This document shows positions 10,835 through 21,835 of a DNA stretch of 64,000 nt, piece by piece. Position 1 is the first letter of the stretch. Every line of letters begins with the position of its first letter. The notes below the pieces were generated by a model, which worked only from the letters and a program-made list of their open reading frames with translations, made no database searches and had not been told where the DNA came from. This DNA is from Euclidia mi (taxonomy: Eukaryota; Arthropoda; Insecta; Lepidoptera; Erebidae): the NCBI GenBank assembly GCA_944739405.2, contig OX123185.2, forward strand, positions 3,841,840 through 3,905,839, in the 5' to 3' direction. Position numbers and translations under genes: made by a program.

Positions 10835-11465
10835 CCTATCCCCACGGTGTCTTATCATTTAAAAATTCCTAAATAGTGTAATAACCCCTTTGTAAAAGAA
10901 AATTCCTAATTGTCCGTTCGTATTTGTGCATGGGTAAATTCATTATTTCAAGAGGCAATTTGTTGAAAAATCATATACCAATCCCCGCAAATGAGTTCTG
11001 AACTTTATGTAGATGGTAGTTAGTTCCCACCAGTTTATGCTTATTCCTTGTGTTCACTTTGTGCAAATCACTATTTTTGCGGTATAGAATTAAGTTTTTC
11101 TTAATGTACATTAAGTTAGTATATTATATATATTGCGATGCAACTGTCAATATATCTACTTCTTTAAATTTATCACGTAAAGAATCTCTAGCACCTAACT
11201 TATAAATTGCACGTATGGCCCTTTTATGAATGACAAAAATAGTCTGTATATCAGCAGCTGTACCCCATAACATTATTCCATTGACATTACGCTGTGAAAA
11301 TAACTAAAGTAAACTAGTTTAGCAGTATCTATATCTGTGAATTCCCTAATTTTTCTAACTGCAAACGCTGCAGAACTAAGTTTTACTGCGAGACAGGATA
11401 TTTGGGCGCCCCACTGAAGCTTACAATCTAAAGTTATACCTAAGAATACGGTTGATTCGACTATA
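10835..11465 (-). pseudogene. CR1-like LINE C-terminal domain
   Basis: It reads STVFLGITLDCKLQW, TDIDTAKLVYFSYFHSVMS, LWGTAADIQTIF and KRAIRAIYKLGARDSLRDKF. A tail with internal stops follows, ending ...FLNDKTPWG. Each block has its counterpart in 42560-43183. Confidence 0.75.
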
Positions 11466-12395
11466 GTCGTATTTTTAATTAGACGAAGCCAACTGACAGT
11501 AGCTAATGTCACTTTGTAAAATAATGTTGTCATATTTAAAGTAATAGTGATGTGTTTAGTTCTCGTTCAATCAGATGAACGAACATTGAGTGTGAATAGT
11601 TAATAATTTCAAACTATAAAAGAATATTATTTCTATATTACAATAAAAGTGCTCTGATATAAGTTACTAGTAGTTATGTAAGTAGTATAAATTGTTATAT
11701 TTTATACATCTACAGGATGTAAAAAGACCCTTAACGAAAACTGAAATCCCATGTTGTACCAATCACTACAAACATTTTTTACTTCGGTACCATACCTGGG
11801 AAATTACTGGTTCAGGAGATATTGAGGCTCAAAGTTAGTATGGAATTTTTCTAATTAAGTACAAAATCGATGCATTTACCCCGCCAAGATGTTCGCTAGA
11901 TGCCCTATGACCCCACGGATAGGTAGATATTTCGAGCATTGAACGCGCGCGCTTTAAATTGCGGTTTAAAAATGTGAAAACTTAAAAAAAAAATCGTTTC
12001 CCAGGTATTATTTTTGGTTAGTATGACTTGGCATGATGTCCACAACGAGTAAACTTCGGCTTGGTGATGGGTCTTGTGACACCCTGTATAGTTTCAACTA
12101 CATGATGTATTGAAAATAGAATAGTCTTACAGGTTTCCTCGCAATGTTTTCCTTAATGTTTAAAACACTCGGTATTCAGTATAGGTAAATACTATAGGAA
12201 CATAGTCTTCGAAAACTCGAACACCGTACCCGATATCGGCCGTTCGGCACACTAACTATTCACTAGACAATCGATGCAATTTCATTCATTCAAGAGATTT
12301 TTCAATCATTCACTTTGTCACAACACTATTTTTATTTCATCATAAGCTGACAACACAGTAAACGTCAGTTGACTTCGTCTAATAAAAAATACGAG
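11466..12395. mobile_element. TA-flanked DNA transposon inside the LINE (non-autonomous)
   Basis: The left end 11466-11497 and right end 12364-12395 are inverted copies of 32 bp with three mismatches (core 'ATTAGACGAAG'). Both sides are flanked by TATA (11462-11465 and 12396-12399), fitting TA-target insertion of the Tc1/mariner type. The two halves of the LINE RT/C-terminal coding region resume on either side. No transposase frame is present. Confidence 0.8.
11713..12086. mobile_element. Mariner-type MITE nested in the TA-flanked transposon
   Basis: The terminal repeats CAGGATGTAAAAAGACCC (left) and the complement of GGGTCTTGTGACACCCTG (right) differ at three of 18 positions. Each end is flanked by TA (11711-11712 and 12087-12088). 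The CAGGGTGT-type end is common among insect mariner-like MITEs. There is no coding capacity. Confidence 0.75.
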
Positions 12396-13228
12396 TATAG
12401 TTGAATTGTTTCCTTATTTAAAATTATATTAGTAGGAACACTTTTGACATTAGGCAAAGAGAATTTAACACATTTGGTTTTGCTTGAGTTGAGTACCAAA
12501 TTATTTGTCGAAAACCAATCTAATACTTGTGCAAGAGTGTTATTGACGGTATCAAAGTTACTTAAATTACGATCAACTTTAAAAATTAGTGACGTATTGT
12601 CGGCAAACAAAACAATATCACATAAATTTTGTACAAAGAACGGCAAATCATTAATATATATTAAAAAAAGAAATGGACCGAGAATAGAGCCCTGTGGAAC
12701 GCCCATTCCTACTGGCAAACCTAGAGACCTACTCCCATTAACATCTACATACTGAATTCTATCACTAAGGTAGCTGGCAACAAGATTGAGTGCGGTATCT
12801 CTAATACCATAAAGTTTCAATTTAAGTAAAAGTGTATTATGTTCCACACAGTCAAAGGCCTTTGATAGGTCACAAAAAACACCAATGGCATCCTTCGAGT
12901 TTTCCCAAGCATTAAAAATATGCTTTAACAAAGTTACACCGGCATCAACGGTGGAGCGACCCTTAGTAAAGCCATACTGTTCACTGCGAAATAAATTATT
13001 TGTGTGAAAGTGGCTCTCTAGTTGAGGCAAAATAATCTTTTCAAAAATTTTACTAATAGCAGGCAAGATAGAAATTGGCCGAAAATTACTAGGGTCGTTC
13101 TTTGATCCCTTTTTGAATAATGGTATTACTTTACTGTGTTTCATTAGATCAGGAAATACTCCTGTATCTACGCATCTGTTGAATATTGCAGCTAAATATG
13201 GAGCTAAGCTAGAAATAATTTGTCGCAC
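12396..13228 (-). pseudogene. CR1-like LINE reverse transcriptase, mutated active site
   Basis: The fragment reads VIPLFKKGSKNDPSNFRPIS, then KIFEKIILPQLE, the first catalytic Asp in VFCDLSKAFD, GVPQGSILGPFLFLIYINDL, and FADN where FADD is expected. The second aspartate of the catalytic pair is therefore Asn, which should abolish polymerisation. The frame then runs into the terminal repeat of the transposon at 11466-12395, so its last residues are not LINE sequence. Upstream there is a stop in the linker near 13240. Confidence 0.85.
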
Positions 13229-13441
13229 AAGTTTAACAGAAATGCCTCATAAGTCAACAGATTTTTTATTATTGAGCGTCTTGAATACCTTCAGTATGTC
13301 ATTGGTGTCAATATATTTAAAATTAAAAAGCACATCACAGTCATTCACATTGCCCCTAACCAACATTTCTGCTTTGCTTTGACTTGAATCTAGACAGCTG
13401 CTTGTGTTCACTGGTATGTTTATGAAGAAATTGATAAATGT

Positions 13442-14266
13442 CTATGCAACATCAGTTTTCCTAGTAATAATTTCATCATTAAATTTTAATTCATAATTGT
13501 TATCTACCAATTTAGCTCGACCAGTCTCATTGTTAATAATGCTCCAAGTAGTTTTAATTTTGTTCTTGGATTCTTTGATTTTATTGTTTAAATATAAGGA
13601 TTTGGCTAAAGCACATGTCCCCTTAAAAACCTTTGAATAATTTCTAACATATTGAATAAATTCAGGATTAAAATTGTATTTCTTCATACCATATAGATCA
13701 TACAACCTAGCTCTACTTTTGTATATACCTACTGTTGCCCAGTCACAAAAATTTACTTTAATGCCTCTTGCAAACGGCTTCAGTTTAAAAATTTTATTGT
13801 ACTCATCATTAACAATTTTAAATAAGCTTTCATATAATTCATCCGGATCATCAACGGTTAAGTCAATCTTGGCAGTAACATCATTACTAAAGTGTTTGAG
13901 GCGAGCAGAGGTCATTGGCCTACATGTAATTTCTTGTACTTTGGGGGTTGTATTAGTTGGAATTACAACCTTTTGCCCGCAGTAATCCGATGTCAAGTCA
14001 GTTAAAACAGCCTTACTTAAATAAAGACAATTGCAAAAAACATTATCTAAGCATGTAGAAGAATGTGAGGTTATTCTGGTTGGTTCAGAGAACAAAACAT
14101 TTAAATGAAATGACCTAAATAAGCTAACTAACCTAGTACAAATTGGTGATTTTTCTAACAAATTGACATTAAAATCGCCACATACGATTATAGACTTCCT
14201 ACTAGAAATTACGTGTTTTAAGACATCCTCTATAATGCTTTCAAACTGAGTAAACATCACATTCAT
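13442..14266 (-). pseudogene. CR1-like LINE endonuclease C-part and linker
   Basis: It begins ...FESIIEDVL, then IIVCGDFNVNLL (conserved Asp and Asn of the nuclease fold), EPTRITSHSSTCLDNVF and LTSDYCGQ, where His of the usual SDH motif is Tyr. A lysine-rich linker ahead of the RT follows. The same blocks appear in the copy at 38818-39873, which has SDHCGQ. The apparent start at 14266 is created by the insertion at 14268. Confidence 0.8.
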
Positions 14267-14267
14267 C

Positions 14268-14999
14268 GTTCACAATTGCGATGGTTGCCTATCCGTCAAC
14301 GACGTAATCTGCGGACGCTGACTACTCTCTATTCTCTTTTAAATTCTTCAAACGCTCCCACTTATCTTACACCTCAATTCCAATATCTATGCAGCAGTCA
14401 TAATAGGGACCTTCGCTCTACCAATAATCTCCTTCTACTTTGTCCGTCCCATAGCTCTACTCTTGTTCATTCCTCCTTCAATATACAGTCAATCCTTCTC
14501 TGGAATGCACTCCCTCTTGAAATCAGGATGTCTTCTTCTCGTGAACTTTTCAAGGCCAGAGTCCGTCGGCAGTATATTGAACAGTTGGCAGAATGTTCAT
14601 AGTGTATTTGTATAATCGTAATTACTAGGTATATACATTTATGAATATCTATACGTATATATATTTTTATTGTTATTATTAGAATATTATATTCACATAC
14701 TTATATTTTTATATATAAGTATTAATATGTATTATATTATATAGGTATATATTAATATATATATATTGTGATATTTAGGTATATATTATATTTTCAGTTA
14801 TTATTCACTTCATGTTTAGTAATAGCTATATGTGGTTTTGCTCTCGGATTACGGCTCTCTTACGCACCTACCTTGAATTGTCTCTGCACCACCCAAAGGT
14901 TGACTGGCAGAGAATGCCACAGGCATTAAGTCCGCCTTTGTGCATTATTTTGTAATATTGTGCAAGAAGTTTTAAAATAAATAAAATAAATAAAATAAA
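14268..14999 (+). mobile_element. 5'-truncated LINE (L2/CR1-like) inserted in a LINE
   Basis: It begins in the C-terminal coding region and ends in a tandem AAATA tail (about 14970-14999). The 3' UTR has 'ggttgactggcagagaatgc' and 'cattaagtccgcctttgtgc', which I know from lepidopteran LINEs. It splits the opposite-strand endonuclease between YRPPQS and FESIIEDV. No clear target duplication is visible. A large AT repeat lies at about 14640-14800. Confidence 0.8.
14276..14602 (+). pseudogene. LINE RT C-terminal fragment
   Basis: The 108-codon frame starts RWLPIRQRRNLRTL and ends with a pattern of hydrophobic blocks and LLWNALPLEIR, then FKARVRRQY. This is the usual last ~100 residues of L2/CR1-group LINE proteins. 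The catalytic core is missing through 5' truncation. Confidence 0.7.
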
Positions 15000-15318
15000 G
15001 TCGCTTTGTGGTGGTCGATACACACACACTATGATATGTTGTTCAAGCTCAACACAAGAAATCTCAGCAGTGCGCTCGATAGAAAGTTTAGCTATATCCT
15101 TACGTTCTTTACATTTCAAACTATTACATACATATATTAGAGAGCCACCACGAATAGCCTTCTTTCTTACGAATGCACTTATAACTGAGTAATGTTGATT
15201 GTTAAATATTAATTGGTCACCTCGCAACCAATGTTCCGTAATACATAAGATATCAAACTTATGTTTATTTAAAAATAAATCTATTTCTAATTCTTTGCCA
15301 GATAGGCCTTGTATGTTT
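15000..15318 (-). pseudogene. CR1-like LINE endonuclease N-part
   Basis: On the minus strand it reads HQNIQG, FDILCITEHWL (catalytic Glu), RGGSLIYV and VCVYRPPQS, the first half of an endonuclease domain. It continues at 14266 once the plus-strand insertion is skipped. The same motifs are seen at 38800-39120. Confidence 0.8.
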
Positions 15319-15319
15319 T

Positions 15320-16500
15320 GATGATATATTCATAATATACATTAACGATCTCCCAAACAATATAGACGAATCATGTGTATTATTCGCCAATGATATCTCC
15401 ATACTAACCTCCTGTAACAATAACATTAATCTAAATGATAAATTAAACACCATACTAAACTCCACGTCGGCTTGGATGACAGCAAATAATCTCGAAATTA
15501 ATTTTAATAAAACTAAAATAATAACATTCTACCCCCGCCAAAAAGTACCGATTAACATAGACTTCACATACAAAGGACATCACTTGGAGGTACTCGTAGT
15601 TAATAACTTAACTCTATTAGGCCTAGACACAGACTCACACATCAACTGGAAGTCGCATATCAAAAGGATAGGAACAAAGCTGTCTAAAAAAACAACAGAT
15701 GTCAAAACTGCCTTGGCAACTTGTTACGCATATGTTTACGCTTGGTTAAAGGACGGGATCATATTATGGGGGAATAGTACAGACGCACCCACCTTATTTA
15801 CATTCCAGAAAAAGCTTATTAGAATAATAGTTAACATAGAGGAAATAAATAGCTGCAAGCCTCACTTTCAAGAATTAAAATCCTTTACTTTACCCAGCTT
15901 ATATATTTTTGAAATATGTAAATTTGTTCGCAAATATCCAAATTTGTTTACCAAGAGAGAAGACATACAAAAGAAAATTACATTAAGACACGGAAGCCGA
16001 CTAAACCTCCCTATCTCGAGACTAAACATGCACTCAACCAGTACATTTGTAATGTGTATAAAAATATACAATAAACAACCAGCTATAAGAGACGAAAATA
16101 AATACAACAGACTTAATAACTAAATTAAGACAATTTATGCTCAAGAAAAGCTATTATAATTTAAATAAAATAAAAGTATCTAAAGGACAAACTATAATCT
16201 AAACTAACATTATTTAATTAATACAGTGACTAATTCATAAGTTTCAATTTCGATAATTTATTTATTTATACAATGATTGCCATTTAACTATTATTAATTA
16301 TATTATTATTTAAGCAAAATTAATTAATTAAAAAGAATTATGTTCAATATCTTTTCAATATTTTAATAATAACAGTGGCTTCCTCCTTTCTCCTCTTCTA
16401 TCTACTTTGCCGTGCCCGACAGGGTCCAATTTGGTCTATGCCTTATCTTTGTACAACTTGTAATACATATGGAGAGCAATAAAACATTTGAATTGAATTG
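15320..16500 (+). mobile_element. 5'-truncated LINE, head-to-head with the CR1-like LINE
   Basis: Coding similarity begins at about 15330 with YINDLP, then CVLFAND, and continues to the C-terminal domain. The 3' end has AATAAA at 16478 and a short TTGAA-type tail (16487-16500). It abuts the 5' edge of the minus-strand LINE at 15318, so either it inserted there or a rearrangement joined them. Confidence 0.75.
15330..16123 (+). pseudogene. LINE RT fragment with FAND in place of FADD
   Basis: The frame is open from YINDLPN through FANDISILTS and on to 16123. The first Asp of the catalytic pair is Asn. Later blocks are W...NNLEINFNKTK, LLGLDTDSHINWKSH, LKDGIILWGNST and the C-terminal CIKIYNKQP. 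Only the palm end, thumb and C-terminal domain of the polymerase remain. Confidence 0.8.
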
Positions 16501-17660
16501 ACCATGATAGACACAGACGAGGTGTGCGACCTTCTTTTATAATAATTATAATATGTATGTTTGGAGGATGTATAGACCACTACTTCAGAGGCTTTATAAC
16601 AAAATGTTAACTTACAAGTTATAACACAGACATTTAGTTTGAAGCGCCCTAAATATAATTTGCTAGTAAAATATTTTACAAATCCAAGAATCCTTAAAAC
16701 ACATGTCGTTAGGGATCGATCGCTGCCACGACCTATATAGAAAGTGACCCTGTTTATCTTGAATACGGCTATTCTCAAAAGCTAATGAGCGAGAAAAACG
16801 CAATAAAGCATCAATAGTGTATGAAGGGTTGGCTGACGTAGCACTTTCCGACCCTAAACCCATACCCTGGACCTCAGATATGAGATTACTCAGACAGAAG
16901 AGTAAAAAATTATGTGAAGGGTAGCATGCTCTTCTTTTGAATAAAATTAGGTATAAATGCCAAGTTTTTGTATAAAGAGTGATTATATTTTATGGGTATC
17001 TAGTGGAGCCTAGAAAGATAAACTCTAAGATAAAATGAAAGCTACAATTTATAAAAATGATTTTTCTACGTTTGGTTCGTTTTGTGATATGAATCATTCG
17101 TCAGAACATCTTTCCTATGCACAAAGATCTGATCATCACCATCTCATCCGAAAGGCGTCCACCTGCTGGACAAACGCTGCCCCCAAGGCATTGATCGATC
17201 TTGAGCCGCTCGCATCCATTTGCAGCCCGCGATGCTACAATATTGTCGGTCCAATAGTTAAAAAAACGACTTGCGAGAGGCCTACCTCTGCACCGATGAG
17301 CTGATTATCGCGAATAAGAAAATAATGCTGAAATATCGGCACATTGAAACAGTAGTATGTACTTGCTACATACCTCGATACCTATACCAAGTTTTACATT
17401 ACAAGTACAATGTAAACGACGAGTTTTAATACTTAAACTTCTATAAAATAGTCATAATACCTATCGATATTCCCTTATCAGACAGCAAAACATTTGATAA
17501 AATTTGTCCAAGTAGACATGTACTCATACAACCTACAACATACAAGAAATAACAAGGAAATTTCCCACACGCAAGATGTCGCTCATATCTCCTAAAATTG
17601 CTTTCGACATAATACATAGTTGTTTGGTACTTGACTGATGACGCGTCACACAGCAAACGT
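16501..17660. other. Unassigned DNA upstream of the candidate exon
   Basis: At about 17150-17260 there is a weak match to a 'gtccacctgctggacaaac' repeat block. A small hairpin GTATGTA/TACATAC lies near 17357. No TATA box or initiator could be tied to the exon at 17661. Confidence 0.35.
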
Positions 17661-17850
17661 ATGGCGGCGCGTAACATTCTATTCGCCAATTTGTTATTTT
17701 CACTTTGGGCCGTGTTTGAGGGGGTGGGTAGATGTGTACAGTATGAACATTTAAGAACGTCTCCATACACGTTGTTCCCTGCGGATATGACTGGGTCACG
17801 TGTCGAATGCTGGATCGTAAGCGATGATAGGGTTCAGTGTTCTGGAAGAG
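17661..17850 (+). CDS. Candidate first coding exon of a secreted or membrane protein
   Basis: I do not recognise the gene. The ATG at 17661 opens a typical signal peptide: short n-region MAARN, hydrophobic core ILFANLLFSLWAVF, and likely cleavage near EGVG-R. The mature part has three cysteines (RCVQYE, VECWIV, VQCSGR) in about 40 residues, suggesting an extracellular disulphide-bonded domain. The reading ends at a good donor, AAGAG|GTAAGAG, after one base of the next codon. A phase-1 intron after a signal-peptide exon is common in animal secreted proteins. An in-frame upstream ATG at 17631 is possible but would put polar residues before the signal. No second exon of the same phase was identified. 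Chance open frames of this size occur, so confidence is moderate. Confidence 0.45.
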
Positions 17851-18140
17851 GTAAGAGTGTGCTTGGAAATAACTGATACTTGCGTGTTTTAGTTAATTAT
17901 GCATTTTCATGATTCAATACATTATATAGTATTTAATATATTATAACAATGCTTTTTAATTATTGAATGTTAAAAATACCTTGACAATGCCTTGGGTCTT
18001 GTCCAAGGTCCAATCTGATGGTAAACGGCGCATCATAGCCGTTAAAGCAAGCGATGTTAATAATTCAACATTTGCACGATGCCTCCTAGTGAAAGGGAGA
18101 AGCAAGAGATCCTATGCTAGCCTCCGTTTACTCTCGCTCC
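17851..18140. other. Unassigned, possible intron start
   Basis: This follows the candidate donor at 17851. No acceptor or exon was identified. Confidence 0.3.
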
Positions 18141-18300
18141 TTTTTAGGGTTCCGTAGTCCAAAATGGCAAATAACGGAATCGTTATGGATTCAATGTCTG
18201 TCTGTCTATCCGTATGTCACAGCCATTTTTCTATTAAAGGCTTGTGTGAGAATTCTATAGGTATAGTTTTGCCGCAAAGAATCTGACACATCTTATTTAA
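18141..18300 (+). repeat. Interspersed repeat beginning 'tttttagggttccgtag'
   Basis: The 'agggttccgta' start followed by 'gtctgtctgtctatccg' is a repeat type I know from insects, especially Lepidoptera. Only one decayed copy is visible here and its end is unclear. Confidence 0.4.
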
Positions 18301-19243
18301 CTTTTTGTCTCTCCCAGTATTGTAGTTCCGCGGCATACAATTTCCGTATAAGATACATCGCAGTCAATATATTTATGATCGTATTTTACTTCTGTGTTTA
18401 TGTGTGATTACCTGCAACTCGTAAACTTTTATTTACTTTGCCCTATCGATCTTCCAAGTGTTGACTTTTCTTATAAATGATATTTGATGGCGAATTTATG
18501 TAGACATTGGCAAGTTTGCTTTTTTGGAACGGGTGTTCTTTCGTGCGGTGTCATTTTTGTATTTACTGTGAGGAAACATGTGTATTTCCAATATTTGTAA
18601 AAAAGAATTAGTTCCAGTGGTTAAAGACACTAATTAAAAATATGCAGGTCGTGTGTTTGATTCCCAACTAGTGCAAATTTTGAGTGATGAACACAAATAT
18701 AATTATCTATAATGTGCATGTTTGTCTGAATTTAGAAGTAGGTATGTTCATCAGAACTCGCCTAGTTTGGCATAAGACGAACGTGTATAAGTTGTCGTAG
18801 GATACAACTGTCGTATAAAATTCGATTCTACAAGCTAACGTAGAGTTAGTTTGGTTGAAAAAATTATGTGGAAATGAATAAATCTCATATTTCTAGACCA
18901 GATTGGTCATTAGCTGTCGTAGCATATTATTATCCGATGGTATTCGGTTATATATACCATCTTAATAATCATTTTACTGAGGTATATCTCAGTGCGAATG
19001 GGAAAAATCTCATCTCCCTAATTTGACAGTCGTCATAATAGTCAGAGTTCTCAGAACAATTGAACAAGACATCTCTATCATTGAATAAAGTCTTTAGAAG
19101 CGTAGCTCTCGGTTTTAACTTGGTAAAATGAAGAACATTTTCAATAAACGTGTCGAAACTTAACGACGTTAAAATAACAATGTTCAAAGTTGTCTATAAA
19201 TAAATTGACTAGACTTCGTTTTCGGCTCTGCCTGCATGCATTA
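18301..19243. other. Unassigned spacer
   Basis: No supported gene or repeat. Confidence 0.35.
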
Positions 19244-19397
19244 GAGGTACACCGGGGCGTCGCCAGCTGATTCCATTGTGCTCAAAGTCGCCAGCGGGTA
19301 AAGTATTGAGAAAAGTATGAATTGTAGGGGTTTTTGAGTCTCTAGGGAGGGGCAGCTGCCCCCCCAATCCCCCATTGGCGACGCCCATGGAGGTACA
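19244..19397. mobile_element. hAT-like MITE, 138 bp, 8-bp duplication
   Basis: The body is 19252-19389. GAGGTACA occurs exactly at 19244-19251 and 19390-19397. The ends read CCGGGGCGTCGCCA and, complemented, CATGGGCGTCGCCA. Both are one or two changes from CAGGGGCGTCGCCA, a hAT-type start. The 8-bp duplication is the hAT hallmark. A perfect palindrome GGGGCAGCTGCCCC lies at 19349-19362. There is no coding capacity. Confidence 0.8.
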
Positions 19398-20520
19398 CCT
19401 ATCCTTAACCACTCTAAAGAGTCACATTATCAGTGCAAATCCTACTAAAATCCGTTCGGAAGTGACTGAGTTCATCAGGTTCGTACAGACAGATGCGGTC
19501 TACACATTATAGTAATTTGATTTATGAAAACAAATTAACAACTAACCTCATGGCTGGAATAGATAAATAGCTATGATAATCTTAAGCCCGAGTCAGTATT
19601 GCACGCAATTATGTGCACATAATTATGCTTGCAGTAATTGCAGACACACTTGGCAATATCGTAATACCCACTAGTCTAATAAAATGAAGTCTTATACGAT
19701 AGGTATTATACGAATTGTAACTGCGAATACATTTCAAATATACTGCTTCATATTGTATTTTAACAAAATACCTTTATAGTATCTAGTATCCAACGTGTAG
19801 GTTATGTGAGATGATTTTTTAAAACAGTGAGGGAACAGAGAAGTTTGGTTTTATAAAGAAGGCCAAGTAATACCGTTTGAGAAACTTATTTTATTACTGT
19901 AAAGGTGATTTTCCACCATAGTGGCGAGACGAGACTAGGCGAGAGACTCTCTGTCTTAGTTCTACAACTGTTACCTAGCGCATGAGATTTGGTGTTTTCA
20001 CTGTCCCTATCTCATAATAGAGTTCATTCCTCACACACATCTAATACTTACCTTTAAATGAGTAATTACTGTATATATGCAGGCGATACACCCATCTAGC
20101 TATGATTCATTTTTAGAAAACACGATGCACCAAAAACATACCGAGCAAAGCTCTATATCCAGGTATTCATATACTTATATTATATTTTATGTCACAACTT
20201 AGCGATATTATGATGTGATTTGTGTGTGTGGAGAAGGAAAGCTGGAGACTAATATAGGCTGCTTTTTACCGCGATGAAAGATGTGGCAATAACCAACTTC
20301 CATGCAGGAAGAGTCGCGGGTAAACTCGAGATTGCCTACGAGATGTATATGTTACAGGCAAAGTGACTAACCGCGCCGTATGAATAAGGGCGGAGTATTA
20401 TGAATAGTTCCCAAGAGCATCGGGCTATTTGATAAGTTTTAGTATTTTAATTACTTAGACTGGCCCATATTATAATGTCCGACAGCCTGTGGTCCATTTA
20501 AAAAATCAACGTAAGCCCGT
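19398..20520. other. Unassigned spacer
   Basis: No supported gene. A possible repeat scrap lies at about 20220-20350 ('gcaggaagagtcgcgggtaa'). Confidence 0.35.
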
Positions 20521-20769
20521 AAGGTTAGGTGAGATTGTAACTTAAGTAAGTAGGTTATGTTAGATTCTCTTGAGATCCTTAATCCAAAAATAGGAGCCCT
20601 GCGAAGCAGGGCGCCGTCAACTTAGTGTTTTTGTAAATCTTAGGATTCTTATCTTAATGGTAAAAAATACAAAGTGATGGAGCCCTGCTTCGGAGGGCTG
20701 CTATTTTTGGGTTAAGGGTCACAAGAGAACCTAACATAACCTACTTGAGTTACATTCTCACCTAACCTT
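20521..20769. mobile_element. Foldback MITE with ~90-bp arms
   Basis: The left arm 20521-20611 and right arm 20679-20769 are imperfect inverted copies. They share 'AAGGTTAGGTGAGA', 'TAGGTTATGTTAG', 'CCAAAAATAG' and the 'AGCCCTGCGAAGCAGGGC' block next to the loop. No clear target duplication was seen and no protein is encoded. Confidence 0.8.
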
Positions 20770-21027
20770 GATTTCATTTGCTGTATTATATTGCCCAAAA
20801 CATATTTGCCCGTATTCATACTGACCGGGAAAAGTGATTCAGCATGCATTTTTATCAAATTGCCCATGTGACATGGGCATTATGTATACAAGCCGGTCAC
20901 TATTCATAGGGACCAGACTTCTCAAGTTGCCCGTAACATATAACGAGTGATAGTAAGTAATCAGGATCCAAAACACCAAGATGTATGTTTTTGGATTGAT
21001 CAAGACCATACCTAATTGTTCTTTAAT

Positions 21028-21340
21028 TTAAGAGCCTAGCTCTTGTCGGTGCAGCTCCTTCCATTTCTTCCTATCGAGTGCCAATTCCTGAACTTCCTTA
21101 TACGTCACAACCTTCATCTTCTCTTTAATTTGACTGATATAACTATATCTCGGACGACCCCTCCTCCTCTTTCCTTCAACCTTCCCTTCCACGATGTTTT
21201 TAATGTACTCGTCGTGACGTATAAGGTGTCCCATCATTTTCCCTCTCCTGTTCTCAATGCTATTCAATAGTTGTCTCTTAGTTCCTACTCTGTTTAGTAC
21301 CTCTTCGTTGGTAATTTTATCCTTCCAGCTAATTCTACCT
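21028..21340 (-). pseudogene. LINE C-terminal fragment (endonuclease-RT tail)
   Basis: On the minus strand it reads WKDKITNEEVLNRVGTKRQ, then RRGKMMGHLIRHDEYIKNIV, GKRRRGRPRYSYISQI and the ELALDRKKWKEL block. This is the conserved tail downstream of RT in many insect endonuclease-RT proteins. The basic GRPR...W/Y..QI motif is characteristic. Nothing of the catalytic RT is present. Confidence 0.75.
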
Positions 21341-21835
21341 AATTACTAATAAAAATATAATAAACAATAAGATATATAACATACTAATAAACAATAAGCT
21401 AATAAAACTAATTAAGTATGGTTAAATCTGTTGCTCTTTTAGTAAAACTTTATTATAGAGGTTAATTTAAAAAAACTTGATCAAGAGACATAAACAAACT
21501 GCACAGAAAATGTTTGTGCATTTGCTTACTACCTTATATAATTCTATATAGTTACAATACAATCAATGTACTCACGGATCAAGGTACGTACATAACAGCC
21601 ATGGAACGATCACGTTTGAGTTAGAAGCGATCCAATACGTTATGTGTTTAGAAAAAAATACGTATTGAATTTGTCAGTAAAAGGAACAGAGTCGCACGTA
21701 AAACGACACGTAATGAAAAAGGCTCTACTTGTAATAAATGACTGCGTAGGAAGGGAAAAGGACGGAGGAGTTCGGTTTTAATAGACCAGAATGTATATTT
21801 GATCGGTTTTTCTAAAGGAAGTCTTAAGAAAACTT
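21341..21835. other. Unassigned spacer
   Basis: It runs from the LINE tail to the TTAA site of the next element. No gene supported. Confidence 0.35.

Larger units (their letters stand above)
10835..15318 (-). mobile_element. CR1-like LINE, broken by nested insertions
   Basis: A minus-strand LINE ORF2 can be followed from the endonuclease start (HQNIQGLSGKELEIDLF, near 15318) to the C-terminus (near 10835). It matches the plus-strand copy at 38.7-43.2 kb block by block. Order on the minus strand: endonuclease N-part 15000-15318, endonuclease C-part and linker 13442-14266, RT 12396-13228, C-terminal domain 10835-11465. Gaps are filled by a plus-strand LINE fragment (14268-14999) and a TA-flanked DNA transposon (11466-12395). 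Several stops interrupt it. ORF1 is absent; the 5' side ends abruptly against the LINE at 15320. Confidence 0.85.
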
